From Cryptomeria japonica (lineage: Eukaryota > Streptophyta > Pinopsida > Cupressales > Cupressaceae), in assembly GCF_030272615.1 (NCBI RefSeq), contig NC_081413.1:724124649-724188648 (forward strand): 64,000 bases of DNA, given 5' to 3'. The stretch's first letter is position 1. Each line of letters starts with the position of its first letter. The position numbers and the translations under genes are program-made. Under the pieces are notes generated by a model, which worked only from the letters and a program-made list of their open reading frames with translations, searched no databases and was not told the origin of the DNA. This document shows positions 23,625 through 35,176 of the stretch, piece after piece.

Positions 23625-24860
23625 TGCCCGCGTTCGTCAAAATTTCAACAGCAACGGGCATTACTTTAAAAAAAAAGAGGGCAACTCATTTGTGCATTCA
23701 ATCCCGCATAGGCTTCTGCGTCGAGCTCAACCCTTGGCAAGATCAAACAACACACTCACCATTTGAGGTAGGATCTTCACCTTCATTTTGGATTTGGATA
23801 ATATGAGGAATTGTTGAACTTCACCTTCATTTCGGATTTGCATAATATGAGGAATTGTTTAATCTTCACCTGCATTCATTGAATCTTCGCATTTGCATAA
23901 TAATTGCATGAGGAATTTCGGATTTGCATAATATTTGCATGAGGAATTTTGGATTTGCATAATGTTTGGATGAGGAATTTCAGAATTTCGGATTTGAATC
24001 TTTACCATGATAGGGGAAAGAGGTTACAATAGGTTTCCGTAGAAGCCATCTCCTCTACGCCCAAGGGCAGTACGCTTTGTAACCCTTTGCCCACACAGAA
24101 CCATCACCGTACCACTCTTGCAAGCCTACTTCCCTTCTACCATGGTTGGAAGTACTCAATCGTATGAAAGATTCTAGTATCAGACATATACTTAGCATAA
24201 AATAAACAAGTTGCGAAATTTCATAAATTAGAGGATGAACCCTGGTAACAGTAGACTAATCGGTAGTGAGACCTTGTGGTTTGATCGCGAGATGCTTCCC
24301 CAACAAGATCATATCGATACTAGACTGGGTAATAACGGAACCGCCAACAATGTATTTCTCAATGATTAGTGTGTATAAGTGTATTCATTAATCCAACATC
24401 CATTCTATTATATACAAAGGAATTCATACCAAATAGTATTAATTAATCAATTTGTTTTATATTCAGTGCCTTATCAAGTATTAAGTGTTTGGTAAATGAT
24501 GATCTTCTAACTATTGGGAGTGCACTACTTATATCTCTTCATTGGGTACAGAAGTGGTGACCACTCAATAAGGGGTGTTGGAGTCGTGGTGTCCCCTCCT
24601 AAACCATGATGTCTCCTCCTAACAACTGGCATGCCTCTTCATATTATTACACACCCTTAATATGTTATCACTCTTAAATATTCACCATCGCTAGAGATTA
24701 ATGGTGAGGGTTGATATTTATTGTCTTTAATCCATATAAGCTTGACTATAGTAAATCAATGATTTCCTCCATGAAATTGTGAAGTCTTACCATGTAAGAC
24801 AATTTCATCATTTGGACCTTCCATGAAGATATGTTAGTTGTTCAAATTGGGGGCATCACA
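23625..24860 (-). repeat. Ty3/gypsy 3' LTR, minus strand
   Basis: On the minus strand a polypurine tract GGGAGGGGAGGAC (24861-24873) is followed by the LTR start TGTGATGCCCCC (24860 leftwards). This junction is typical of plant gypsy elements. A comparatively GC-rich, well-kept block (about 24000-24330) looks like R/U5. The far end is less certain; I place it at the TG of 23625, so that the LTR ends ACGCGGGCA on the minus strand. No target duplication can be checked because the other LTR was not found. Confidence 0.65.
23783..24000. repeat. Short tandem repeat in the gypsy LTR
   Basis: About six imperfect units of about 30-40 bp, based on GGATTTGCATAATATTTGCA and TGAGGAATTTC, spaced through the U5 end of the LTR. 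Confidence 0.75.
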
Positions 24861-26044
24861 GTCCTCCCCTCCCAAATTTGCTTTTCCTCAAGCAACTTTA
24901 GCTTTAGATGATCAAATGTATTAGCCCCCTCCCAAGGTTTGTAATATTAAGACAAGTTTTCTCTCAAAAAGTGTAATCATGAGACCAAATAAGGGCAAAC
25001 TTTCCATATATTGTCTAGAAGCATGCCACACATCTATGACCTTAAACATAATGTTCTCTTTTGAATAAATTCTTGTTTCTTTTTATTCTCTTAGTTGTTA
25101 AGCATCATTCTTGAAAATACATTAAGCATGAACCAAGTATGAAGTATACATGTGCCAATATATGTACTATTATTTGATCCTTCTTATTTAGTAGAATGCA
25201 TTCACTCTTTACTTAACGATGAAACCTTGAGGTTCTATGAAGAAATTTATTTTGTCATATTTATGAGGGTGTTGTGATTATTGGATTGGTTCCTCCACAA
25301 AACTCCATTCTTCAATTGTCCACCTTCTTTTGATGGGATTCTCTTATGGTCTCCTTCACCATATCTTTCTTTTTTTCTCAGGTTTCCTTTTGCTTTTTCA
25401 TCGAATATTGCCTCTATTTTTCGTAGTTGGCCTCCACATATATGTCCTAGTTCCCATTTTTCTTTGCATTTATAACACAAGTTCTTTCTTTAAAGATTCC
25501 TTGCATTACATTTATGCCTGGGTGCCCATGGATATTTGCACATAAAAACACATCTTTCCCTCTTCTGTTTCATCTTGTTTACAAGTGTGTCCTCTTTCCC
25601 ATTTCTTCCTACAATAAAAAGATAGGCCTTTCTTCCTTAGTTCTTCTCATTTGTCATGAGAGAGTTTCATATTCTTGTGAGTTTCATACACTGTAGTGAC
25701 TAGATCGTGAGTTTCCATGAGCCATAAAACATAAAATATTCTCAAGGCATAAATAATTTTCAAGTCCAAAACTAGATAAAACATCAAACTAGGTTACACA
25801 TCTTAATCTTCTTCATTTTCTTTTTGTTGATCTTTCTGATTCTTTTCTTCCTCTTCAACATCTCCCTCTTCATTAACCTTCTTCTTTCCCTTGTCTTTAT
25901 CCACCTTCTTTGGCTTTCTTCAACTATCCTGATAGGAGTCAAATGGCTATCCCAATGAGGGGGAAATTCTTTCCTAGCTAGTTGTATCATAGTTCTGATG
26001 TATAATTTCAAGGTCCCTGACTTCTTCATCCCTTCTCTTTTCAT
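24861..26044 (-). pseudogene. Ty3/gypsy gag C-terminus with three zinc knuckles
   Basis: On the minus strand, three knuckles of the plant gypsy CxxCxxxWxxGHxC type follow one another: FYCRKKWERGHTC (about 25575-25622, first Cys lost), CFMCKYPWAPRHKC (about 25512-25555, Gly lost) and CYKCKEKWELGHIC (25436-25477). Upstream (25784-26044) the frame is Lys/Arg-rich. Downstream, about 65 codons of acidic and basic residues run to a stop at 25247, and the 3' polypurine tract follows 370 bp later. Protease, reverse transcriptase, RNase H and integrase are missing, so pol has been deleted or was never present. Frames are broken between knuckles. Confidence 0.65.
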
Positions 26045-29000
26045 ATTGATGTTCCTTGCACTACTGCAACTTAAATGATATTAAATAATATCTCTTGCTA
26101 TAAGAAATTTTTTAGTTACAACACTTGGCATAGAATTTAAAGAACTAAGATGAACTAAGACCTAGGAGTCCTATATCTCATCTCAAATAATAAAGAGAAT
26201 ATAGGGCTGCATCTATGAAGAAAAAAAATGTTGGAAAAGACTATTTCCACCTACTTACCACCTAGGAGTGGTTTTTGAGGTGTATTCAAAGCTTTTACTC
26301 CTATTGTTGCATTTTCACTTGAAATATGGTTGAATTGGATTTGTAAGCTCCTAGATACTTGGTACATGTTCTAATTGAGTTAAAAGAGTCTCAAGACTAC
26401 CCTATAGTCATGCTCTACCTTATCCATCTACTCAATTAGCTTCTCGAACTTATAGGACATATCGTTGTATTCCTTACTTTGAGTTGAAATTGTCTTGGGT
26501 TAGATATAACTAAAATAAGCCATTCCTTCAACTACTTCAAAAATCGTCAAAAAGACTTCATACTACTATCTACATGTGTTTCTATTCTTTAGATGTCTAA
26601 TTAATGCAAGTGAAAAAACACCTAAGAGGTCATAGCTACTCCTTTTGACTTGGTAATATTCATGGTTTTTCTTTGTCTATTTAACTTCATTCCTTGCATC
26701 TTACCCACTATCTTGTAGCATACTTTGTTTTCTTTTTTAGTGAATTGCATTTAGTGGACTATTGTGCATCTTTAAAATCATTTGACAACTTCATGAAATG
26801 TTTTTCCTTCTTTATTACTTGACTATATCATTTAATATGAATGGATGGTATTATCATTTAATTTTCAAGATGGACCTTATATGGATGGTCCTTGCACCTT
26901 TTCAAATTGAACTTTTGCAAAAGTCTAAATTTGGAGAGGAAATTCCTACTATTTGTGAATCCAACATTCATCTTTCAAATTTTAGGTCCAATTTCCATGA
27001 ATAAGGGTTCCCAAGACCCTAGTCCTATAAAAATGAGTCATGAGGAACATCATGAATAAGGGAATGAACCAAATTTATGGAAACATTATCAAACCTAAGT
27101 ACAATTAGGCATAAATAAGGCACAACCACTCAAGTGAGTTCAAACCTAGTGTATATTTTTAAAGAGATACAACTTATGATGCAATATTTAGCCCCCTCTT
27201 AGCAAGAGTAAGAAATTATGCTCATGTACTCTTGGGAAAATATGAAGAAACCAAATATTCTTTCACCAAGATATTGAAGAGTCAAGATGACTACAAGTTT
27301 GGAAAGGTGGTAGCTCCCAAGACTTATGATATTGTCAATCTACAATATTGAGATAAAAGGGAAGTACAAAGCGAGTAATATGAGTAACAATGGTAACACA
27401 CATGGAGCATGCAACACACAAAGTTATGACATTTAGAACTAGTGAGATTCATATATTCTCACTAGGAACCATACCAAAAAGACAAGGCATAGATCTAGGA
27501 CTAGTAAGATCCTTGTTAGAGACACATAAAAGCATGATACCCAAGTTAGTAAGATCCTCTAATACTTAGTCATAGATCGCATTCTAACAACAAATAGAGA
27601 CCTAATTGTGAAAGTTTGAGGTCCATTGGGAAAAAAATTGTCATATTGCCATGACAACTTTTGCATTTCTTGCAAAAACTTCTTAAAATTATGGTTGGAA
27701 AGTTAGTTTATGGTGGTTTGAGGTTGTAACCCACTAGGATGGAAATAAATAGGCCTTTGGCATGCCATCCAAGAGTTTTGCTTAATGAAATGGGGTTTTA
27801 TGTGCATTTTTTGACGTTTCGATCTAATTCTCTTCATTTTCATTGTGAAAATCATCATAATCTGATGGGAAGTCGATTGGATGTGGTAGAGAAGTGAGTT
27901 AACTTCATTTTTTCTTTCTGTGGCATTGAAGTTCATTGTTTTAAATAGATATCATAGTTTTTCCAAAAAATGTCAAACCCTGCCTAGTGTTTACCGAGAG
28001 GAGTAAATAATGTAGAGTTTGGTCTCCCATGTATATAAATTCACCCAAATGTGTGGTAAGACATTTTTTCATGCTATGTATCATATTATGTTGTTTTCGG
28101 GGCTCCAAATTAGATTTGGTACGTTTGGGCATGAGGATAGTTTGATATCTCTATTTATCAGTCAGTAAAAGGCAGTAAGAGTGAAGAATTTCATGGGAAG
28201 ACCAAGCGATTGGTATTTTGAAGTGGTTGATGATAGAGAGAGGGGTGAGGGGACCCTATGCAACCTTCAGAAATGTTTGTCGATCAAAACCAAATGAAAT
28301 AGATTAAATTTCTATGACTGTCCTAAGGGTATTGATTGTCACAGTCATAGTTTTACTAGTGATATTGTTTTTGTTTTGACAGAGTTGTGTTTGTAAACCC
28401 AAGTGTGGACATGTAATGGAGTCATGAGATGTCTTAAGAATACATCAATACTTAACAACAACATAGTGTGTAGGCACCTAAAATATGAAAGGACTACATA
28501 TTGGAAGGCGCGTGTGATGATGCCATGAAAGGTCTGATATCCCTATGTATCGAACTGAGAAAACCAGTGAAAGACAAAAAAAATGCATTAAGAAGGCAAA
28601 AGGTTGAATTGCCTAATGTTTGGTGTTGAAGTGATGTGTGGGGACCCTGCCAAGTCAAATACCTTGTTGTAGTTTCAAAGGGTGGAAAAAGAATAAGCAT
28701 TTTATTTACCATCCTAATAGACCATCCATCATAACAATTATTACCAATATTGATGTGTGTGTTGCAAACAAAGTTCTAGAGGAAGGCTCTTTCTATTGTA
28801 ATACCAAGTGAGTGTTCATAGACCTTGTGTAGGGTCCTCCAATCCTAGAGTAAGGAGTTCGAAGCCTACATACATTGATTTGGCCTTGTGACCATCAATG
28901 AGTGTTGACCCAACAGGAGAAGTCTTGAGACTGACAATTTTGGAAGTGTGGCATTGTTGAGAGCCAAAACTTATGTGTGAACCCTGTCTTCACGTATTAT

Positions 29001-29452
29001 GATTAGTTGCCATGATACTTGACCCTATCATCATGGTGTTGGCTCAATTCATATTAGTGTGTTTTTTTGAAGAAACATGATGTGAGAAGTTTGATGCAGA
29101 GGCAAGGGTAGAACTCAGTATTTCATATTAGGACAGCAACCACATTGATTAGGCAAGTCAGATAAGGTCTCTCCAATGTTTAGGATACCGAATTCACATT
29201 AGACACTCTTGGATTACCCCAATTAGACATTAGTCAACTTAAGATATGATACAAGGATTGCATACCATAAAGCCATTAGATATGTTTTGAGATGAAAAAG
29301 AAGAGTTAAATAGTTTTGGTTCAATGATGGTAATTTCTATTTTCAAGTAATTTAATTTGGTATAGTATACTGAAACGTGATTTGATAACTAACATTTCAA
29401 CTTCTATATAACTAGTTCTATAGCCCAATTTTCTTGCCTATGAAGAAAGACC
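26045..29452. other. Region without recognised features
   Basis: About 3.4 kb of AT-rich sequence. Several open frames of 60-77 codons exist on both strands but none shows a domain, low-complexity-free composition or conserved motif. The 5' part of the minus-strand gypsy element should lie here but I cannot find its LTR. Confidence 0.45.
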
Positions 29453-30490
29453 ATGTCAGACAATATCAGCGAACAACAAAATAAGGAGACAATTGCTAGA
29501 TTGTGGTCTAACTTGAAAAGAAAAGGTGATGCAAAATGTTATCATCCCTGCAAAATTTGTAAGGGGTTAAAGACTAGAAGACTTCTAATCAAAACAGCTA
29601 AGAAACATTGTAGGCTACATGGTCACATTTAATGTGGACATGATTATCATCAATTGGTAAGTTTTTTATTATATCATTTTAACAATTTATATACATAATA
29701 AATCACTTGACGATGAGATCATGATCATGGTTTATTTATGTTTATCAATTTTATATAGGTCGAGCACCCCAGAGCACATGGTATGGATCAACACAACCTG
29801 GAGAATATGGTTTTCGAAGTGGATGAACATGGAGGTGTGAATATCAAGGTTGAAGATAATGATCCCATGGAAGATGATGATCATGAGCCAAACAACACAA
29901 TTGAATATGATGGTACAAATACATTAATCCATGACACATTTAGTACTCGCGTAGCTGATGATGATGATGAAGATGACCTTGATGTTGTTCATGATGTCCC
30001 TCTACTTGAGAAGGCATCTGAGGCCCTTTACGAAGGCTCGCAGACAACTCTTCTCTCTGTTGTTGGTGAACTTGAAGGTTATGAATGGTTTATCCAACAT
30101 AACAATCTCACATATCTTAAGGTATGTCATATATGTCATAATAAATTGTGAATCATGTTGTACCATTAATATTTTTTATATTAACAAATTATATTTTTTT
30201 ATTGTAGATTGATAGGTGAGTTTTTGTTACCACCATCAAATATTCTACCTCGCTCATACCGAGAATTATCTGCCATTATGAAAAATATTGGAATGGAGTA
30301 TCAAGCAATAGATGCTTGTCCCAATGATCATATTATATATCACAAACAACATGAATTTCGAACTAAATGCCTTGAATGTCATATCAGTAGATATTGAATA
30401 GCTCAAATAAAAAAAAGGGTTCCTCGCAAGGTTCTTCGCTATATTCCCATTATCTCAAATGTCCACCACATAATAAGATTATTCATTTCA
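29453..30490 (+). pseudogene. CACTA (En/Spm) transposase fragment with introns
   Basis: Three exons can be read. Exon 1 (29453-29656) encodes a Cys/His-rich N-terminus with KCYHPCKICKG and CRLHGHI; one stop follows. A 102-bp intron (GTAAG...TATAG, 29657-29758) joins in phase to exon 2 (29759-30121), which is acidic and ends LTYLK. A second intron (30122-30207, GTATG...TTGTAG) leads to exon 3, read one base out of phase. It contains the CACTA TNPD (Transposase_21) signature LPRSYRELSAIMKNIGMEYQ followed by IDACPNDHIIYHK and a Cys pair (KCLECHISRY), then a stop, then KVLRYIPIISNVHHIIRLF. The catalytic region downstream is missing, and no terminal CACTA ends were seen. Confidence 0.8.
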
Positions 30491-31270
30491 TCATACTCCC
30501 CAAATTTTAGTCTTCATTTGTTCACTAGGACAACCACACACTATCTAGGGACAGTCATAAAGTTCTTGATGATTTTCCCTAACCAAGGGCCACGATATCT
30601 TGTAAAGGGTCTGCACTAACCCTCTGCACCCCTCACTACCTTCCTTCAAACACCAAGGGGTCCTATCTTGCACTTACAACTTCAAATATGCCCTTGATGT
30701 TGTACTAGGTTTGATACATGACCAATATCATACCAACAGTCACCATTTGCACATGCCAATGAATCTTGGAGACCTACAAAGCTTGAAAAAATGAAAGATA
30801 ATACCAATATACATGTTCCCACCCATTGGGGTGACTTTTCACTAGTGGGGATATGATTTATGCATTTATTTTTATGACTGGATACCCTAATAAGGGTTTA
30901 TGATAGTTTTTAGAAAAACTATGATAACTTGCTCAAATCAAAATGAAATTCAATCAAACCAAAGACAAAAGTTCATGGTTTCATTGTTCTCTCATTCCCA
31001 ATAGGTTTATAATACCAACAAAAAGAATTTCACAATAAAAAAATGATGGAAAATAGACTGTAACGTTCTGAAAAATAGTGAAAATTGCAGAAAATCTCCA
31101 AATTTTATTGACTTTTCCTTCAATACCTCCAACAACCGATCCTATGGTCAATTAAACAAGGCTATTTATGTGTCTCATCAACCCTCCAACATCCATAACT
31201 GATATTTGAGTATTAACTAACATTGAAACAAAACTAACACACCTTTTACAACTTTGCAACAAAAGTTGCA
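30491..31270. other. Region without recognised features
   Basis: No conserved frame or repeat boundary seen. The CACTA homology stops near 30490. Confidence 0.45.
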
Positions 31271-32188
31271 TTGACAAATTTACGGTGATCTCTTGGTGAC
31301 CACACCACAATTAGGACAATGATCTCAAACATACTTTTTACCATTCTATTGGTTATTGTTCCCAATTGATTATGTCTTGCTTATGTATGAATCTTGTTTG
31401 AATATACAAATCTTAAAACAAAAAGAAATTTTATTATAAATATACAAAACATATTGCCATGTATACCAATTCATGTTAGTTTAACAATTTTATTTTGACA
31501 AGTTCTTCTTTATTTTGAAAAATACTTACAACCAAAGGGTTGTAGCTCAATTGGTTGAGCACAATTGGTGAGGGTGATGGTATGTTTCTTGATTACACCA
31601 TCCACAAAAGACTCAAAATTAAATGAAAATCTTTTATGAATATAGAAAGCTTACTATTATATATACCAATTCAATAATCCAACAATTTTATTTTGAGAAC
31701 TAATTCATTCCTTTAAATATTATTAACAACCAAAGGATTGTAGTTCAATCAATCGAGCATAATTGGTGTAGGTGATGGTGTGTTTCTTAATTATACCATC
31801 CATAAAAGGCTTATACTATTATATATTAAAAATCAATAATTCAACAATTCTATTTTGAAAAGTACTCCCTTAATTTAAAAATTATTAACAATCAAATGGT
31901 TGTACTTAAATCAATTGAGCATAACTGGTGAGGGTGATGATATGTTTCTTGATTATACCATCCACAAAATGCTCAAAATTAAATGAAAATCATTAATGAA
32001 TACATAAAACTATGTACATATACATATACATATACATAAAGGTTTACTTGGTTTAAATGAAGGAAAGGTTGACAAATTTATGGTGATCTCTCGGTGACCA
32101 CACCACAATTAGGACAATGATCTCAACACACATTTTACCATTCTCTTGGTGATTGTGCCCAATTGAGTATGTCTTGCTTATGTATAAA
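31271..32188. repeat. tRNA-like tandem array flanked by a direct duplication
   Basis: An about 118-bp segment (TTGACAAATTTACGGTGATC..., 31271-31388) recurs at 32069-32186. Between them lie three imperfect units starting at 31530, 31728 and 31889, each beginning CAAAGGGTTGTAGCTCAATT. The string TAGCTCAATTGG in unit 1 fits the RNA polymerase III box A consensus, and GGTTGTAGCTCAATTGGTTG reads like a tRNA 5' half. No convincing box B follows, so transcription is doubtful. A SINE-derived tandem is the likely origin. Confidence 0.65.
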
Positions 32189-32466
32189 AATGGCATTTTG
32201 CAGCTTTCCACCAACGATGTATTTGAGATGTCTTTCATTTAGATATGGCATGAGCTTAATCCTAGATTGAGACTATGGAGTGGCTCCCACTCCTGTCCCT
32301 CGTCCATCAGCGTACCTGGTATGCTTGGCATTCATGTTTGCGGAGTTTTGTAATCAAGTGATAACATAACAATAGACTTGGGTTAAAACAAATAACAAGA
32401 AAATTGGTTCCTTGAGCACGCCTTGAGGGCTACCACAACACCAAGGGTGTTTTGGGAAGGCATGCT

Positions 32467-32800
32467 CACACATGGAGCGTTGGGACTTGTGCGAAGAGGC
32501 ATTCCCACTCACACAAGGATTATATGATCATTGTTCTCCTTCACATGAGAGAATTCTTGGTTCCATATGGTTCGTCCCCATGTAGCACATACGATGAAAG
32601 GCATGCCTGCACATGGAGCGTTGGGACTTGTGCAAAGAGACATACCCACTCATGTAGCATAGGGATTGTGTGATTGTCGTTCTTGTCTATATGAGAGAAT
32701 GCTTGGCTCCATATGGTGTGTCCCCATGAGCACATACAATGAAAGGCAAGCCCGCACATGGAGCGTTGGGACTTGTGCAAAGAGACATACAATGACACTT
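32467..32800. repeat. 143-145-bp tandem repeat, 2.3 copies
   Basis: Copies start at 32467, 32610 and 32755, each with CACATGGAGCGTTGGGACTT. The open frames on both strands here are by-products of the repeat. Confidence 0.88.
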
Positions 32801-33150
32801 CCTCCACTGCACTCTAGAATCTAATGCCTTGTGTAGTTTTAAAGTAGTGACCCTATGTGGATTCATGACCTGGTATCATCCTTCTCTATTGATGTTGCAC
32901 TGTATTGTTTCATTACTTGTGTCATGTATGCATCGTGTATGGCATGTGTGAGCCTATCATCCCCCTTGTATACTTTGATTGACTATTTGGAACTATCTCC
33001 ACAAGCACAATGGGGTGGACCTAAGGGTTCCACATGGTCAGGTGGACTTAAACAAAAGAAAGGTTGGAAATATTTTATATCAATTTTTTTGTGGGTGGTC
33101 ATAATGCATTTATGTTTTCTTTTAAGATGCTAGTAACATTATTTTGAGTA
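32801..33150. other. Unassigned spacer
   Basis: No feature seen. A 92-codon frame at 32855-33133 has no recognisable domain. Confidence 0.4.
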
Positions 33151-33496
33151 CTATCTTTACCTATTGTACTTTTCTATTGGACTCGATCAACCCAATAACC
33201 TTGTACGTGTGATTTATTTTATTAAAGAGGATATTCATGTAGTCTGAAATGCATGATTACCGTCTTTGAATATATGTTAAATATATAATAATGAGTGACT
33301 ACTTAATATGAGATATATATACACTATCTTTACCTATAGTACTTTGCTATTGGACTCGATCAACCCAATAACCTTGTACATGTGATTTATTTTATTAAAG
33401 AGGAAATTCATGTAGTCCAGAATGCATTATTATAGTCTTTGAATATATGTTGAATCTATAATAACGAGTGACTACTTAGTATGAGATATATACATG
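33151..33496. repeat. 173-bp tandem duplication
   Basis: 33151-33323 is repeated at 33324-33496. Both start CTATCTTTACCTAT and contain CTATTGGACTCGATCAACCC. Identity by eye is over 90 percent. Confidence 0.9.
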
Positions 33497-33813
33497 TCAT
33501 TCAATAGGTATATGTCATGTATTGACATAGGATGACACTTTATATGAGATTATCAATTTGGGATATACTTATAAGAAATATATACATATATAGTAGATCA
33601 ATTCATTTCATGTATATATATAGTAGATAAGTTTTGGTAGCTCCCAAGAACAACTAACTTAGATAAGGTAGATAAAGTCATTTCATCTCCCTGATTGGCT
33701 TTAAAGGCTCTTATATTTGGGTTAGCTAATTCCCTATCAACACCATTTTTAATAGGTTTACTAGTACTCAGTGGTTCATATAGTCCTCTTAGGAGTTGGA
33801 CCATCTCAACCAT

Positions 33814-33925
33814 GGTGTGCCTGATCATATTAGCTTGAAACTAGTGCGCCTCATATTATCTTGAAACCAGTGTGCCTCATATTAGCTTCAAACCAGTGCG
33901 CCTCATATTAGCTTCAAACCTATGC
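33814..33925. repeat. Short tandem repeat, about 27-bp unit
   Basis: Four units based on GCGCCTCATATTAGCTTGAA with small changes. Confidence 0.85.
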
Positions 33926-34017
33926 CCCCTATTGGTAGCTAGTGGGGATAGAATATCATTCGTTGTACATATCAATGACTGGATAATAATTTATTTTTTT
34001 GAAAAAAATAAATGTTT

Positions 34018-34500
34018 GTCGGAATTACGACAGATACCAAGCTTTCCATTGACGATGAAATCATCGGACCAACAACATTCTCGTCAGTGCAAAGTCGTCG
34101 CACTTCCGACTCAAACTACACAAATATCCGACGAGGATGTTGTACGTGTGATGACACTTCCTAGTCTGACAGTCGTCGATGCATATTAATGGACCGATGA
34201 CACAAGCATCAGACAAACAACATCACCGTCAGTGCAAAGTTCCAAACTTCCGTCGACTTTCCTACGAATTCTACACAAACATCCGAGGAGGATGCTAAAT
34301 GTCTGATGACTTTTTTGACCGGAAGAGCGATCATGCCCACCTTCGGCAAAGTCCATGGGATTGTCATATTTCCGATGGTCAGAGGCATCGTCGACAAGTC
34401 CAACAATGAGTTTTTGATGGCTAGTTTTGTCGACACTCCGATGAAAAATTAGTCGCAATTCCAACAATCAACCATTGGAAATTAGTCCCGAATGTACTAG
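34018..34500. repeat. CpG-rich dispersed-repeat-like block with internal duplication
   Basis: CpG is far denser here than anywhere nearby. Two related units (CGTCAGTGCAAAG at about 34082 and 34227, each followed by a CTACACAAAYATCCGA...GAGGATG stretch) repeat at a spacing of about 144 bp. Open frames run on both strands but no domain is recognised. It may be a non-autonomous DNA element; no clear terminal inverted repeat was found. Confidence 0.5.
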
Positions 34501-35171
34501 TGTAAGTTTGTACATATTAGGTTTGTACTCGTGTCTTCCCTATTTCCATCTACTATGTGTTTTCCCTTCATAAGTATTTTTTTCTTTGTCACTACTCTTC
34601 ACTCATTCATATTGGTCTTTCAAAGTTCCTCTTGCTAGCATGCCCATTGCTAAACCCTTGACACCTCATCCTATAGTGACTCTTGTGATATGGACAAACC
34701 CCTAATTCCTAATACTTTTGAACCCATATTTTCAATCCCCTCCTAACTTCTTAGGATGCATTATCTTTTATCAAAAGTCTATTTTTAGTGCTATCAATTT
34801 TCAAATTAGAATGTTTCCTACCCATAATCATCGCTCAAATTCGATGTTTTGGGTGTAAATGGTAGATGGCTTATTCTATCTGTGGACATAAAAGAGAAAA
34901 AAAAATCATGCAAGATCATCATCTCCACTTAATTAAAATTCATTTGAGAACTTTTGTTCAAATGTAGGAATCCTATGACAAGAACCCTAGTGATTTAGGA
35001 GGGTGGTCTCATACATAGTTCATGATTGAGCTTCATTAGATGTGGATCATTCAAGCTACATTGAATCAATTTGATTTGTCATTGTTGGTGGTATGATTTA
35101 TTGTTGTAATTGTTGATATTGAAAAATATTTGAACATAATCCAATCATTGATATTGGGAGTTGTATATGTT
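34501..35171. other. Unassigned; possibly upstream part of a gypsy 5' LTR
   Basis: No coding signal. It may belong to the 5' LTR that ends at 36588, since the solo LTR at 35177-36388 would interrupt it. The start of that LTR could not be fixed. Confidence 0.35.
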
Positions 35172-35176
35172 ATTTG

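Noticed and set aside
24000-24330. Organelle DNA insertion or conserved exon, because of higher GC
   Set aside because: It lies inside an LTR bounded by a gypsy polypurine tract and fits an R/U5 region better.
31530-31600. Functional tRNA gene
   Set aside because: Only a box A-like 5' half is present; no box B, anticodon arm or acceptor pairing could be built.
32452-32807. Open frames of 73-88 codons on both strands
   Set aside because: They follow the 144-bp tandem repeat and look like composition effects, not proteins.
31271-34000. Possible CRISPR array
   Set aside because: Repeats are long, adjoining and without uniform spacers; the sequence is plant nuclear.
33872-34467. Open frames of 75-105 codons on both strands
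   Set aside because: Overlapping frames on both strands in a CpG-rich repeat, without domains.
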